Assembly: GCA_947589355.1 (NCBI GenBank)
Contig: CANPZC010000012.1
Location: 1 to 56,920, forward strand
DNA: 56,920 bases
DNA from: an uncultured Clostridia bacterium
Lineage (GTDB): Bacteria; Bacillota; Clostridia; Oscillospirales; Ruminococcaceae
Direction: 5' to 3'
The position numbers were made by a program, and so were the translations under genes. Of the stretch, positions 27,037 to 34,414 are shown one piece after another. How positions within the stretch are numbered: the stretch's first letter is position 1; each line of letters opens with the position of its first letter. Below the pieces are notes generated by a model that saw only the letters and a list, made by a program, of their open reading frames with translations, was not told the origin of the DNA and searched no databases.

Positions 27037-27150
27037 ACAGCCCGAGGCAAAATATGCAACGGGCTGCGATCTATATAAACAGCCATTGCTTTAAGCATAT
27101 TGCGGCTGACAGTTCATTTTATGCCCGATTACGACAAACTGTTACAGCCG
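27037..27150 (-). promoter_or_regulatory. Structured region between esterase and rpe
   Basis: Three consecutive dyads end in the same CAGCC/GGCTG-type clamp. The outermost pairs CGGCTG (27103-27108) with CAGCCG (27145-27150) and ACAGTT with AACTGT inside it. A second dyad lies at about 27081-27107. A third pairs CAGCCCG with CGGGCTG near 27037-27064. The region follows the esterase stop and precedes rpe on the same strand, so it could be an rpe leader or a compound 3' end. No T-run typical of a terminator follows the first two. Confidence 0.5.
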
Positions 27151-27169
27151 TTTTGCCGCACCTTATTAC

Positions 27170-27198
27170 TTGACAACGGCGCGTCACTATGCTAAAAT
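27170..27198 (+). promoter_or_regulatory. Strong-looking promoter without a downstream gene
   Basis: TTGACA, exactly 17 bp, TAAAAT on the plus strand. It points into the 3' end of the minus-strand esterase gene. No plus-strand gene follows for a kilobase. Confidence 0.5.
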
Positions 27199-27211
27199 TA
27201 TCTTATAAAAA

Positions 27212-28069
27212 TTATGCACGTTTTAAAGGGGTATAGTATTTAAGAACCCAGTCAATAGCAAGCTGTGCCCACTGTGCGGCTACAGGCTGATAATGACCCT
27301 CCCAGCCGTAAGATGCGGTATTGAAATCGCAAAGGCCCAAGCCGTGACCGCCTTTTTCATAGATATGGCACTCATACTCAACGCCGTGGCGGATAAGAGC
27401 ATCGACATAAAGCAGAGTATTCTGCACGGGCACGCAGCCGTCATCGGAGCAATGCCAAACGAAAGCTTTTGGGGTATTTTCGGTAACGCGCTTTTCAAGG
27501 CAAACTAAGTCGCGTATGGTTTCGTCCTTATCCTCGCCGAGGAGATTGAGTATTGAACCCTCATGCGTAAACTCTCCCGAAGTTATCACGGGGTAGCCGA
27601 GTATCTGACCTGCCGGCTTTATATCCTGCGGCTGACAGCTAAGCGGCTCATACAGAATTTTTTCGTTCCAGAAGACTGAAACGCTTGCGGCAAGGTGACC
27701 GCCTGCGGAAAAGCCGCAAATATAGACAAGCCCGGGGTCTACATCGTACTTTTCGGCGTTGTCTTTTACATATTTTACCGCTGCTGCGGCTTCAAGTGCG
27801 GCTGTGGGGAATTTCTTTTTAACGCAGGAATAGCGCAAGACAAAGGCACAAATGCCTGCGCCCAGAAACCGCAGAGCTATGAATTCCGCTTCTCTTTCGG
27901 AGCAGAAATCATAGCCGCCGCCGGGGCATATGACTATTGCAGGGCGCTTTTTAGGCCCTGTTTCCTCGGTAACGTTGTAAGCATAGCAGGTAAGCGTTGC
28001 TTTGCAGCCCTCAGAGGACAAGCCTGCTTTTGCATAATCTACCAAAATATCGGTTTTTTCATATATCAT
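27212..28069 (-). CDS. Alpha/beta-hydrolase esterase (acetyl/xylan-esterase-like)
   Basis: A 285-aa hydrolase without a signal peptide, so cytoplasmic. The oxyanion loop is PGGGYDF, the nucleophile elbow GFSAGGH, the acid lies in SDDGCVPV and the catalytic His in EKGGHGLG. This layout fits the BD-FAE-like and acetylxylan-esterase group that removes acyl groups from imported carbohydrate. I chose the ATG at 28069, with AAAGGAGCG upstream; the longer frame adds 11 unlikely residues. The substrate is not known. Confidence 0.85.
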   Translation of the reverse strand: MIYEKTDILVDYAKAGLSSEGCKATLTCYAYNVTEETGPKKRPAIVICPGGGYDFCSEREAEFIALRFLGAGICAFVLRYSCVKKKFPTAALEAAAAVKYVKDNAEKYDVDPGLVYICGFSAGGHLAASVSVFWNEKILYEPLSCQPQDIKPAGQILGYPVITSGEFTHEGSILNLLGEDKDETIRDLVCLEKRVTENTPKAFVWHCSDDGCVPVQNTLLYVDALIRHGVEYECHIYEKGGHGLGLCDFNTASYGWEGHYQPVAAQWAQLAIDWVLKYYTPLKRA

Positions 28070-28108
28070 AACAACACGCTCCTTTATAAACATAACACAC
28101 ATATGTAC

Positions 28109-28236
28109 ATTATATCATAAAAGCGTAAGCGTTATGATATAATTGTCCGATACGTCGGGAGCAGACCTTTTTGGTCTGCGTATCGACGAGGACATAAACA
28201 TATAATGAAATCATTTATGATTACATTATATCATAT
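28109..28236. repeat. Structured ~111-bp repeat, unit 3 (solitary)
   Basis: Third copy of the element seen at 1-222, placed between the divergent esterase and ispD genes. The 5' hairpin is perfect (ATTATATCATAA/TTATGATATAAT) and capped by GC-GTAA-GC, a GNRA-type loop where the other units have GAAA. The central stem is unchanged with a longer loop. The 3' hairpin has a third sequence version. The 13-bp word ACATTATATCATA occurs at both ends (28107-28119 and 28223-28235), like a target duplication or the remains of a neighbouring unit. Confidence 0.85.
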
Positions 28237-28299
28237 GACGACAGGAATTTCAATCCATAAAAAATAAAAAATAAATTATTTTCGTGAGGTGTAAAAACT

Positions 28300-29265
28300 A
28301 TGGCGCTTGATGAACTCAGAAAACAGATAGACGAGCTGGATGTTGAGCTTCAGCGGCTTTTTGAGCGAAGAATGGCGCTTTGTGACGAGGTGGCGCTGGA
28401 GAAGAAAAGCACTAATGCCTCGGTATTGCAAAGCGGCAGAGAGGAAGATATACTGAAACGCGCGGCTGAGAGGAGCGAGGGCTTTGCCGACAGCAGCGTT
28501 GAATTTTTCAAGGACATAATGGCGATAAGCAGGGGCAGGCAGAACAAGTTGCTGGCAAGTGATATTACTTTACACCAAGGCGGCGAGGTGAATGTTATAA
28601 TTCCCTGCGGCGGCGCTTCCTCGCGAATGGGATTTGACAAGCTGTTGTATGAGCTTGAGGGCAAAACAGTTATAAGCCGCGTTATAAGGGCATTTGCATA
28701 TATAGATAAAGTAAGCAGGATAATAATACCCGTATGCAAAGAGCAGCGAGAAAGTATTGAAAAAGCTGTAAAGTCAGAGAACTTTACAGTTGAAATAGTA
28801 TTTGCAGAGGGCGGTAAAACGCGGCAGCAGAGTGTAAAAAATGCTGCGAAACTGCTCTCAGATAAGTGCGAGTGGATATGCATACACGACGGGGCGAGAC
28901 CGCTTATAGGCAGAGAGGTCATAAAAAGATGTCTTGAAGATGCAAAAGAGACGGGTGCGGCGGTGGTATGCGTACCGGTAAAAGACACGATAAAAGAGGC
29001 AAAAGACGGTCTATGCATATGCACACCCGACCGCACGGTGCTTTTTGCGGCGCAGACACCGCAGGTAATTGCAAAGGCTATTTACGAACGCGCTATAGAG
29101 AGAGCTGAGCAGCTTGGCGCTGAATACACCGACGATGTATCTCTTTGCGAAGCGATAGGCATACGCCCGAAGATAACGCTTGGCGACTATGCGAACATAA
29201 AGCTGACCACGCCCGAAGACATTGAGATAGCGAAGCAGTACATAAAAGGCAGGTGCGGCAAATGA
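28300..29265 (+). CDS. ispD: Chorismate mutase (AroQ)-IspD fusion: 2-C-methyl-D-erythritol 4-phosphate cytidylyltransferase
   Basis: A 321-aa two-domain protein. Residues 1-90 look like an AroQ-type chorismate mutase: [27 protein letters not shown] and [10 protein letters not shown], with R7, R23/R24, K35, R47-E48 and Q81 in places matching E. coli active-site residues. Residues 97-318 are Isp[29 protein letters not shown] and YTDDVSLCE, the MEP-pathway CTP-dependent enzyme. IspD alone is about 230 aa. A GTG at 28588 could start free IspD, but only a weak ribosome site precedes it. The gene overlaps ispF by 4 bp. Confidence 0.9.
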   Translation: MALDELRKQIDELDVELQRLFERRMALCDEVALEKKSTNASVLQSGREEDILKRAAERSEGFADSSVEFFKDIMAISRGRQNKLLASDITLHQGGEVNVIIPCGGASSRMGFDKLLYELEGKTVISRVIRAFAYIDKVSRIIIPVCKEQRESIEKAVKSENFTVEIVFAEGGKTRQQSVKNAAKLLSDKCEWICIHDGARPLIGREVIKRCLEDAKETGAAVVCVPVKDTIKEAKDGLCICTPDRTVLFAAQTPQVIAKAIYERAIERAEQLGAEYTDDVSLCEAIGIRPKITLGDYANIKLTTPEDIEIAKQYIKGRCGK

Positions 29266-29744
29266 GGATAGGTCACGGATATGACGTACACAGGCTGGCG
29301 CAGGGCAGGAAATTTATTCTCGGTGGTGTTCAGATACCGCATGAAACGGGGCTGCTGGGGCATTCTGATGCGGACGTTCTGGTACACGCGATAATGGACA
29401 GCATACTGGGGGCGTGTGCGCTGGGCGACATAGGAAAGCTGTTTCCCGACAGTGACGAAAAATACCGCGGCGCTGACAGTCTGGAACTTCTGAGAGAAGT
29501 AATTCGGCTTGTAAATGAAAATGGCTTTACAGTAATAAACATTGACAGCACTGTCGCAGCGCAGTCACCGAAGCTATCGCCTTACATAATGCAGATGAGG
29601 CAAAACATAGCCGCTGCCGCAGGGATAGACGTTTCGCGTGTTTCTGTAAAGGCTACCACCGAAGAGGGCTTGGGCTTCACGGGAGAAAAGCTGGGTGTTT
29701 CTGCAACAGCGATATGCCTTGTTGACGAGGCGGCAGATTTGTAA
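29262..29744 (+). CDS. ispF: 2-C-methyl-D-erythritol 2,4-cyclodiphosphate synthase
   Basis: MEP-pathway enzyme of 160 aa. It has the family start [12 protein letters not shown] with the zinc ligands D and H, then [18 protein letters not shown], and the C-terminal [15 protein letters not shown] chose the ATG at 29262, whose ATGA overlaps the ispD stop; an upstream frame start at 29253 adds three residues not seen in the family. Confidence 0.97.
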   Translation: MRIGHGYDVHRLAQGRKFILGGVQIPHETGLLGHSDADVLVHAIMDSILGACALGDIGKLFPDSDEKYRGADSLELLREVIRLVNENGFTVINIDSTVAAQSPKLSPYIMQMRQNIAAAAGIDVSRVSVKATTEEGLGFTGEKLGVSATAICLVDEAADL

Positions 29745-29772
29745 AAAATGCTTGAAAATTGTCAAAAATCGC

Positions 29773-29801
29773 TTGACATTTGCACATTTTCGTGATACAA
29801 T
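29773..29801 (+). promoter_or_regulatory. Promoter of the DUF1508 gene
   Basis: TTGACA, 17-bp spacer, TACAAT, 65 bp before the start codon; GTGA precedes the -10 box. Confidence 0.85.
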
Positions 29802-29865
29802 CAAATATATGAACACATAAACTTTTTCGGATAGTCCGAAATTATATATTAAGGAGGAAATCAAA

Positions 29866-30231
29866 ATGGGCAAATTTGTTATCAAAAAGACTGCTACGGG
29901 CACAAAGTTCGACCTGAAGGCAGGCAACGGCGAAGTTATCGCAACAAGCGAAGTTTACGCTTCCGAGGCGGCGTGCAAAAACGGCATTGAGAGCGTTCGC
30001 AAGTGCTGCGACGGCGGCGTTGAGGATCAGACTGTTGAGTGTTATGAAACTCTGAAACACCCGAAGTTTGAAGTTTATCTTGACAAGAAGGGCGAATACA
30101 GATTCAGGCTGAAAGCGCGCAACGGTGAGATAATCGCTACGGGCGAGGGCTACAAGACTAAGGCTAGCTGCCTTAACGGCATTGAGAGCATAAAGAAGAA
30201 TGCTCCCGAAGCTGCGGTGGTTGAGGAATAA
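29866..30231 (+). CDS. DUF1508 (YegP-like) protein with two repeats
   Basis: A 121-aa protein made of two tandem copies of the DUF1508 module. The first (about 1-48) reads FVIKKTATGTKFDLKAGNGE then SEAACKNGIESV. The second (about 64-112) reads FEVYLDKKGEYRFRLKARNG then KASCLNGIESI. The strong AAGGAGG and promoter suggest high expression. Proteins of this family are small cytoplasmic beta-sheet proteins; the molecular role is not established. A terminator follows. Confidence 0.9.
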   Translation: MGKFVIKKTATGTKFDLKAGNGEVIATSEVYASEAACKNGIESVRKCCDGGVEDQTVECYETLKHPKFEVYLDKKGEYRFRLKARNGEIIATGEGYKTKASCLNGIESIKKNAPEAAVVEE

Positions 30232-30252
30232 TTACAATTACATAGCATAAAA

Positions 30253-30297
30253 AACGGCGGATAGCGCGCAAAGGCGTTATCCGCTGTATTTTTATAT
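30253..30297 (+). terminator. Terminator of the DUF1508 gene
   Basis: GCGGATA pairs with TATCCGC, extended by a G-U pair and CGC/GCG, followed by GTATTTTTA. Confidence 0.85.
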
Positions 30298-30345
30298 TAA
30301 AGATGAAACTTTCAATTCATGTCAAGAAAGGAAAAGTTTTCGATT

Positions 30346-30606
30346 GACCCTTTTTCAAAAGGGTCATCAGGGTCGAGGGGTGAAACCCCCGTCGCCGTCC
30401 GCAGACGGCGAAATCCCCTTACAGCGTGCGCTCCGCAAAGGGGTGTAGCGGTCGTAAACGACCGCGTGGGAAGAATTATTTCGCTTTTAGTTTTTGGGGC
30501 GAAATAATTCTTAGGGCGTTCCCGTTTGGAACGCTACGCCCATGCAAGAGAGGGCGTTCCCTATGATAAGACCCGACTATTATTCCTGCGCGCGCTTGCG
30601 TGCGCA
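30346..30606. repeat. Chain of eight consecutive hairpins in a gene-free gap
   Basis: The 434-bp gap between the DUF1508 gene and the hydrolase holds no credible gene. Perfect or near-perfect dyads follow one another: GACCCTTTT/AAAAGGGTC (30346-30365), GGGG/CCCC (30377-30389), CGCCGTC/GACGGCG (30393-30410), CCCCTT/AAGGGG (30415-30443), GCGGTCGT/ACGACCGC (30448-30465), a 14-bp stem starting AAGAATTATT (30471-30512), GCGTTCC/GGAACGC inside GGGCGT/ACGCCC (30514-30540), and TGCGCGCGC/GCGTGCGCA (30587-30606). GC content is higher than in other intergenic sequence. It could be a mobile repeat cluster or a structured RNA. Confidence 0.75.
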
Positions 30607-30665
30607 ATAGGTTTGTTAAAAATTAGTATTGTAGAGGTATAATTCTCGTTAAAAAACAGGTTATA

Positions 30666-31277
30666 TTACTTTTTACTGATAGCCTTTGCAAGTTTCTGCG
30701 GGGCATCAATATTAACTTCATGACCTGCGCCGGAAATAACGGCATATTCGGCATTTTTAAGCTTTTGTGCAAGTGTTTGGGCTGCTCTTTTGTTAGCCTT
30801 ATCACGCTCGCCGCAAAGAACTTTTACGCAGCAGGTCACTTTGTCAAGACCGCCGGAAAGATCTATATCAGCCATTGAATTTGTAAGCGATATAAAATCT
30901 TGTTTTGCAAAGCCGATGCTTTCAAACTTGCTTGCAGGCAAAAATGTAAAAAGTACGTTTTGAACTTTCAGCAAAAATTTAGGCATATCGTATTGAGGCG
31001 CAATAAGTATAAGCGAATTTACCTTTTGCGGAAAGTCTATAGCAAAGTTGAGAGCCAGCACCGCCCCAAGCGAAAGACCGCACAGATCCAGCTTATCAGA
31101 GAAGCCAAGGCAATATTCGCAGAAAGCGGCATACATCTTGCAGTAGAGACAACTGCCCTGCACGAAAAAATCGCTTAACTCGGGGCACACCGTTTCTATA
31201 TCATCAGGCAGAAACGAAATTGTCTTATCCCAACTCGAAGCGTTCTGCCCCATTCCATGCAGAAAAATATATCTCAC
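30666..31277 (-). CDS. Alpha/beta-fold hydrolase
   Basis: A 203-aa cytoplasmic hydrolase. It has an HGMGQNASSW oxyanion loop, a nucleophile elbow GLSLGA (Ser near residue 69), an acid region after VKVLCGERDKAN and a catalytic His in GAGHEVN. The lid is small. It starts 4 bp after purA ends and is probably co-transcribed with it. The substrate cannot be told from the sequence. Confidence 0.85.
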   Translation of the reverse strand: MRYIFLHGMGQNASSWDKTISFLPDDIETVCPELSDFFVQGSCLYCKMYAAFCEYCLGFSDKLDLCGLSLGAVLALNFAIDFPQKVNSLILIAPQYDMPKFLLKVQNVLFTFLPASKFESIGFAKQDFISLTNSMADIDLSGGLDKVTCCVKVLCGERDKANKRAAQTLAQKLKNAEYAVISGAGHEVNIDAPQKLAKAISKK

Positions 31278-31281
31278 TATA

Positions 31282-32571
31282 TTATTTCAGCTTGCTTTCA
31301 CGGTAGATGATGTCTTCCCTCTTAGGGCCGTTGGAAACCATGGTTATGGGGAAACCTATTTTTTCCTCGATAAACTCGATATACTTTCGGCAGTTTTCGG
31401 GGAGTTCATCATAGTTTCTTATTCCGCGGACGTCGCACTTCCAGCCGTCAAGCACCTCTAGCACGGGTTTTGCTCTTTCCAGAAGTCCTGTGGTCGGGAA
31501 ATCCTGCGTTACCTTGCCATCTATCTCATAGCCTGTGCAGACGGGTATTTTATCGAGATAGCCGAGGGCATCTATAACTGTGAAAGCAACATCGGTAGTG
31601 CCCTGCAAACGGCAGCCGTACCGAGAAGCAACGCAGTCGAACCAGCCTACTCTGCGGGGTCTGCCTGTGGTAGCGCCATACTCGCCGCCGTCACCGCCGC
31701 GTCTGCGAAGTTCTTCTGCTTCTTCATCAAATATCTCGGAAACGAATGCGCCTGCGCCGACTGCCGAAGAATAAGCCTTTACAACGGTAACTATCTGCTT
31801 TATCTCATACGGGGGAACGCCTGCGCCTATTGCGCCATATGCGGCAAGAGTTGACGATGACGTTACCATAGGATATATGCCGTGGTCAGGGTCTTTGAGA
31901 GAACCAAGCTGACCCTCGAGCAGCACTGTCTTACCCTCTTTGAGGGCATTCCACAGATAGAGCGAAGTATCGCACACAAACGGCTCTATCTTCTTTTTAT
32001 ATTCCATAAGGGTATCGAAAAGTTCATCTACCGAAAGCAGCGGCTTATGATAGAGATTTTCAAGCAGCACATTTTTGGTCGCCACAACCCTTTCAAGCTT
32101 TTCTCTGAGCGCATCTTCGTCAAAAAGCTCCTGCACCTGAAAGCCTATTTTCGCATATTTATCAGAATAAAACGGGGCTATGCCGCTCTTTGTAGAGCCA
32201 AAGCTCTTGCCTGCAAGGCGTTCTTCCTCATAGGCATCAAACAGCACATGATAAGGCATTACTATCTGCGCTCTGTCGGAAACGAGCAGCTTGGGAGCAG
32301 GCACGCCGCGCTCTACGACGGAGTTATACTCGTTTACAAGTTTGTTTACATCGAGAGCCACGCCGTTGCCTATAATGCTGGTAGTATGGTCATAAAACAC
32401 GCCCGACGGCAGGGTATGCAGGGCGAATTTGCCATAGTGGTTGACTATTGTATGACCTGCGTTCGCGCCGCCCTGAAACCTTACGACTATATCAGACTGC
32501 TGCGCTAACATATCGGTTATTTTGCCTTTGCCCTCATCGCCCCAGTTAGCGCCTACTATTGCCTTTACCAT
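31282..32571 (-). CDS. purA: Adenylosuccinate synthetase
   Basis: GTP-dependent first step from IMP to AMP, 429 aa. The N-terminal GANWGDEGKGKITD loop, GGANAGHT, the IMP-binding Gly-Ile region and GGVPP-like GAGVPPYEI are all present, with the late GRPRRVGWFD motif. A weak promoter with TATAAT lies about 60 bp upstream. The alpha/beta hydrolase gene follows closely. Confidence 0.96.
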   Translation of the reverse strand: MVKAIVGANWGDEGKGKITDMLAQQSDIVVRFQGGANAGHTIVNHYGKFALHTLPSGVFYDHTTSIIGNGVALDVNKLVNEYNSVVERGVPAPKLLVSDRAQIVMPYHVLFDAYEEERLAGKSFGSTKSGIAPFYSDKYAKIGFQVQELFDEDALREKLERVVATKNVLLENLYHKPLLSVDELFDTLMEYKKKIEPFVCDTSLYLWNALKEGKTVLLEGQLGSLKDPDHGIYPMVTSSSTLAAYGAIGAGVPPYEIKQIVTVVKAYSSAVGAGAFVSEIFDEEAEELRRRGGDGGEYGATTGRPRRVGWFDCVASRYGCRLQGTTDVAFTVIDALGYLDKIPVCTGYEIDGKVTQDFPTTGLLERAKPVLEVLDGWKCDVRGIRNYDELPENCRKYIEFIEEKIGFPITMVSNGPKREDIIYRESKLK

Positions 32572-32719
32572 GATATTTTCCCCTTTCGGTACCTAAACTT
32601 TATTGTGTTAAAAGAATTTTGACCTTTCTAATTATATCATATTAAATAACATAAGTAAAATATATATAATTTATAGAAAGCATAAGTGCAAATTATGCAA
32701 AATGCTTTGTAATATCGAT

Positions 32720-33409
32720 CTAAAATTCTTCGATCTCATCATACATGGCAGTTACAGCGCCGCTATGGTCGTTAACATGATAATGACCGAAATACCATTG
32801 TTTGTATGACAATTTTTCCTCTATAGAATCAAGCCATTTCTCTGTTGATTTATCCACCTGCGACTGATCGATGGTCGGCAAAAACGCCCATGTCGGCTCA
32901 AATTTCAACGGTGCGGTATGAGTTAAAACGGTATCGACCTGCCAGCCGTGCTTTTCAAGCCTGTATTCAACATACTTTTTTATTGCTTCATCGGGCTGCT
33001 CGGTCTCAAACCACGGCAGACCGTTTCTTATACGATAATTCTTGTCAACGCTGTATGCGCCGCCTATTACAACAACGCTTCGTCCGTCAAGATCATAAAT
33101 TTCGCCGTCGCTTGCAAAAATCAGGTTCGGAAATTCATGCTCGACATATACAAGACCGCCGTGCCACTGCATTTCCTCATAGCCGCTGACTTCATAAGGG
33201 CGTTCCTCGTGGTTTCCGTGAATACAGAAAAGAGTTACAGGCAGCTGCGATAGCGTAAGTTTAAGGGCGGTATCGCGTTCATTAAGGTGAAAATTTATCC
33301 CGGCATCGCCGAGAATTATAATAATGTCATCTTTCTGCGTATCATGTTCCGCGCAGAATTCAAAAATGCGTTCAAAATCTCCGTGGGTATCGCCTGTTAT
33401 ATATATCAT
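32720..33409 (-). CDS. Metallophosphoesterase
   Basis: A 229-aa calcineurin-like phosphoesterase. The motifs are in order: TGDTHGDFERI (D-x-H), ILGDAGIN (GD), IHGNHEERP (GNHE), LTHTAP and GHYHVND (GHxH). No signal peptide or membrane segment is seen. The gene is divergent from a second metallophosphoesterase, with a shared palindrome between the promoters. The substrate is unknown. Confidence 0.88.
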   Translation of the reverse strand: MIYITGDTHGDFERIFEFCAEHDTQKDDIIIILGDAGINFHLNERDTALKLTLSQLPVTLFCIHGNHEERPYEVSGYEEMQWHGGLVYVEHEFPNLIFASDGEIYDLDGRSVVVIGGAYSVDKNYRIRNGLPWFETEQPDEAIKKYVEYRLEKHGWQVDTVLTHTAPLKFEPTWAFLPTIDQSQVDKSTEKWLDSIEEKLSYKQWYFGHYHVNDHSGAVTAMYDEIEEF

Positions 33410-33434
33410 GTTCTTACCTCTCTTTCATACTTAT

Positions 33435-33463
33435 ATTGTACCATAAAATAGCGCACTTGTAAA
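33435..33463 (-). promoter_or_regulatory. Promoter of the minus-strand metallophosphoesterase
   Basis: Minus-strand TTTACA, 17-bp spacer, TACAAT. The -35 box overlaps the palindrome at 33462-33481. Confidence 0.65.
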
Positions 33464-33481
33464 GTACATAAAAATGTACTT
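33462..33481. promoter_or_regulatory. Operator-like palindrome between divergent promoters
   Basis: AAGTACAT-AAAA-ATGTACTT is a perfect 8-bp inverted repeat with a 4-bp spacer. It touches the -35 box of the minus-strand gene and lies just upstream of the plus-strand promoter. No following T-run makes it a terminator. Confidence 0.6.
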
Positions 33482-33491
33482 AAAAAAACAG

Positions 33492-33520
33492 TTGCAATTA
33501 TTTCGCATATGTTATATAAT
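33492..33520 (+). promoter_or_regulatory. Promoter of the metallophosphoesterase-uvrC-folC series
   Basis: TTGCAA, 17-bp spacer, TATAAT on the plus strand, about 45 bp before the start codon. Confidence 0.75.
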
Positions 33521-33564
33521 TATAATAGTATATCATTATATTAAAAATGTCAGGAGGGAGCAAT

Positions 33565-34395
33565 GTGGTTCCGTTTCTTATCGTCGCGGCGATAGTTATT
33601 GTTACTGTTATCGTTGAAAACAGCCGACTGACGGTCTCTAAATACCGCGTGACGTGCAGAAGTCTGCCGAGAGAGTTTCGCGGTTTCCGCATATTGCAGC
33701 TTTCTGACCTGCATGGCAGACGTTTCGGCAAAGACCACGAAAAACTGCTTGACAAAATAAGACCCCTCCACCCGGACATAATATTCATAACGGGCGACCT
33801 TATAGACCGCAAAGAACGCAGGGCAAAGCAAAAGACCGAGCTTGTAGGCAAGCTTTTGAAAATTGCGCCTGTTTACATATCGCTGGGAAATCATGAAGTT
33901 GACAGCAGAAGCAAGGCGCAGCCTATACTTGACGAAATGGCGCGAATGGGCGCGCATGTTCTTATAAACGGCAAGGAGCGTTTATACCGCGGCTACAGCG
34001 AAATAGACATATACGGCTTGGCGCTGCCATCTTATTTTTACAGGAACGACGACGGAAGCTATGACAATCTGCCGCCTGTTACGCGCGCGGAAGTTGAGGA
34101 GCTTTGCGGCAAGAATGATGAGAACGTATTCAGCATACTTCTGGCGCACTCCCCTATCCCGTTTGAGGAATATGAAAAATGGGGGGCGGATCTTATCTTT
34201 TCGGGGCATATGCACGGCGGCATAATACGCATACCGTTTACCGAAAAGGGGCTGCTTTCGCCCGAACGTGTGTTTTTCCCTCAATTTACATACGGCATAT
34301 ACAGAAAATTCGGCGCATACATGATAGTATCACGGGGGCTTGGAAAATTCAGGCTTTTCAACCCTGCCGAGATAGTTCTTGTAAGCCTGAAATAA
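33565..34395 (+). CDS. Membrane-anchored metallophosphoesterase (YkuE/YaeI-like)
   Basis: A 276-aa protein with one N-terminal transmembrane segment (about residues 1-18) and a phosphoesterase domain. The motifs are SDLHGRRFG, FITGDLIDRK, SLGNHEVDSR, LAHSP and SGHMHGG. The GGAGG at 33552-33556 lies inside the longer frame that begins at 33547, so I place the start at the GTG 33565, 8 nt after it. It is followed by uvrC after 19 bp. Relatives dephosphorylate lipids such as UDP-diacylglucosamine, but the substrate here is unknown. Confidence 0.87.
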   Translation: MVPFLIVAAIVIVTVIVENSRLTVSKYRVTCRSLPREFRGFRILQLSDLHGRRFGKDHEKLLDKIRPLHPDIIFITGDLIDRKERRAKQKTELVGKLLKIAPVYISLGNHEVDSRSKAQPILDEMARMGAHVLINGKERLYRGYSEIDIYGLALPSYFYRNDDGSYDNLPPVTRAEVEELCGKNDENVFSILLAHSPIPFEEYEKWGADLIFSGHMHGGIIRIPFTEKGLLSPERVFFPQFTYGIYRKFGAYMIVSRGLGKFRLFNPAEIVLVSLK

Positions 34396-34414
34396 CGGAA
34401 AGGAGCTTTGAGAA

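Noticed and set aside
30319-30507. Open frame of 62 codons in the gap after the DUF1508 gene
   Set aside because: It runs straight through the hairpin chain, is Arg-rich and low in hydrophobic order, has no family resemblance, and is best explained by the GC-rich palindromes.
33547-33564. ATG at 33547 as the start of the plus-strand metallophosphoesterase
   Set aside because: The ribosome site GGAGG lies downstream of this ATG, so initiation there is unlikely; GTG at 33565 fits better.
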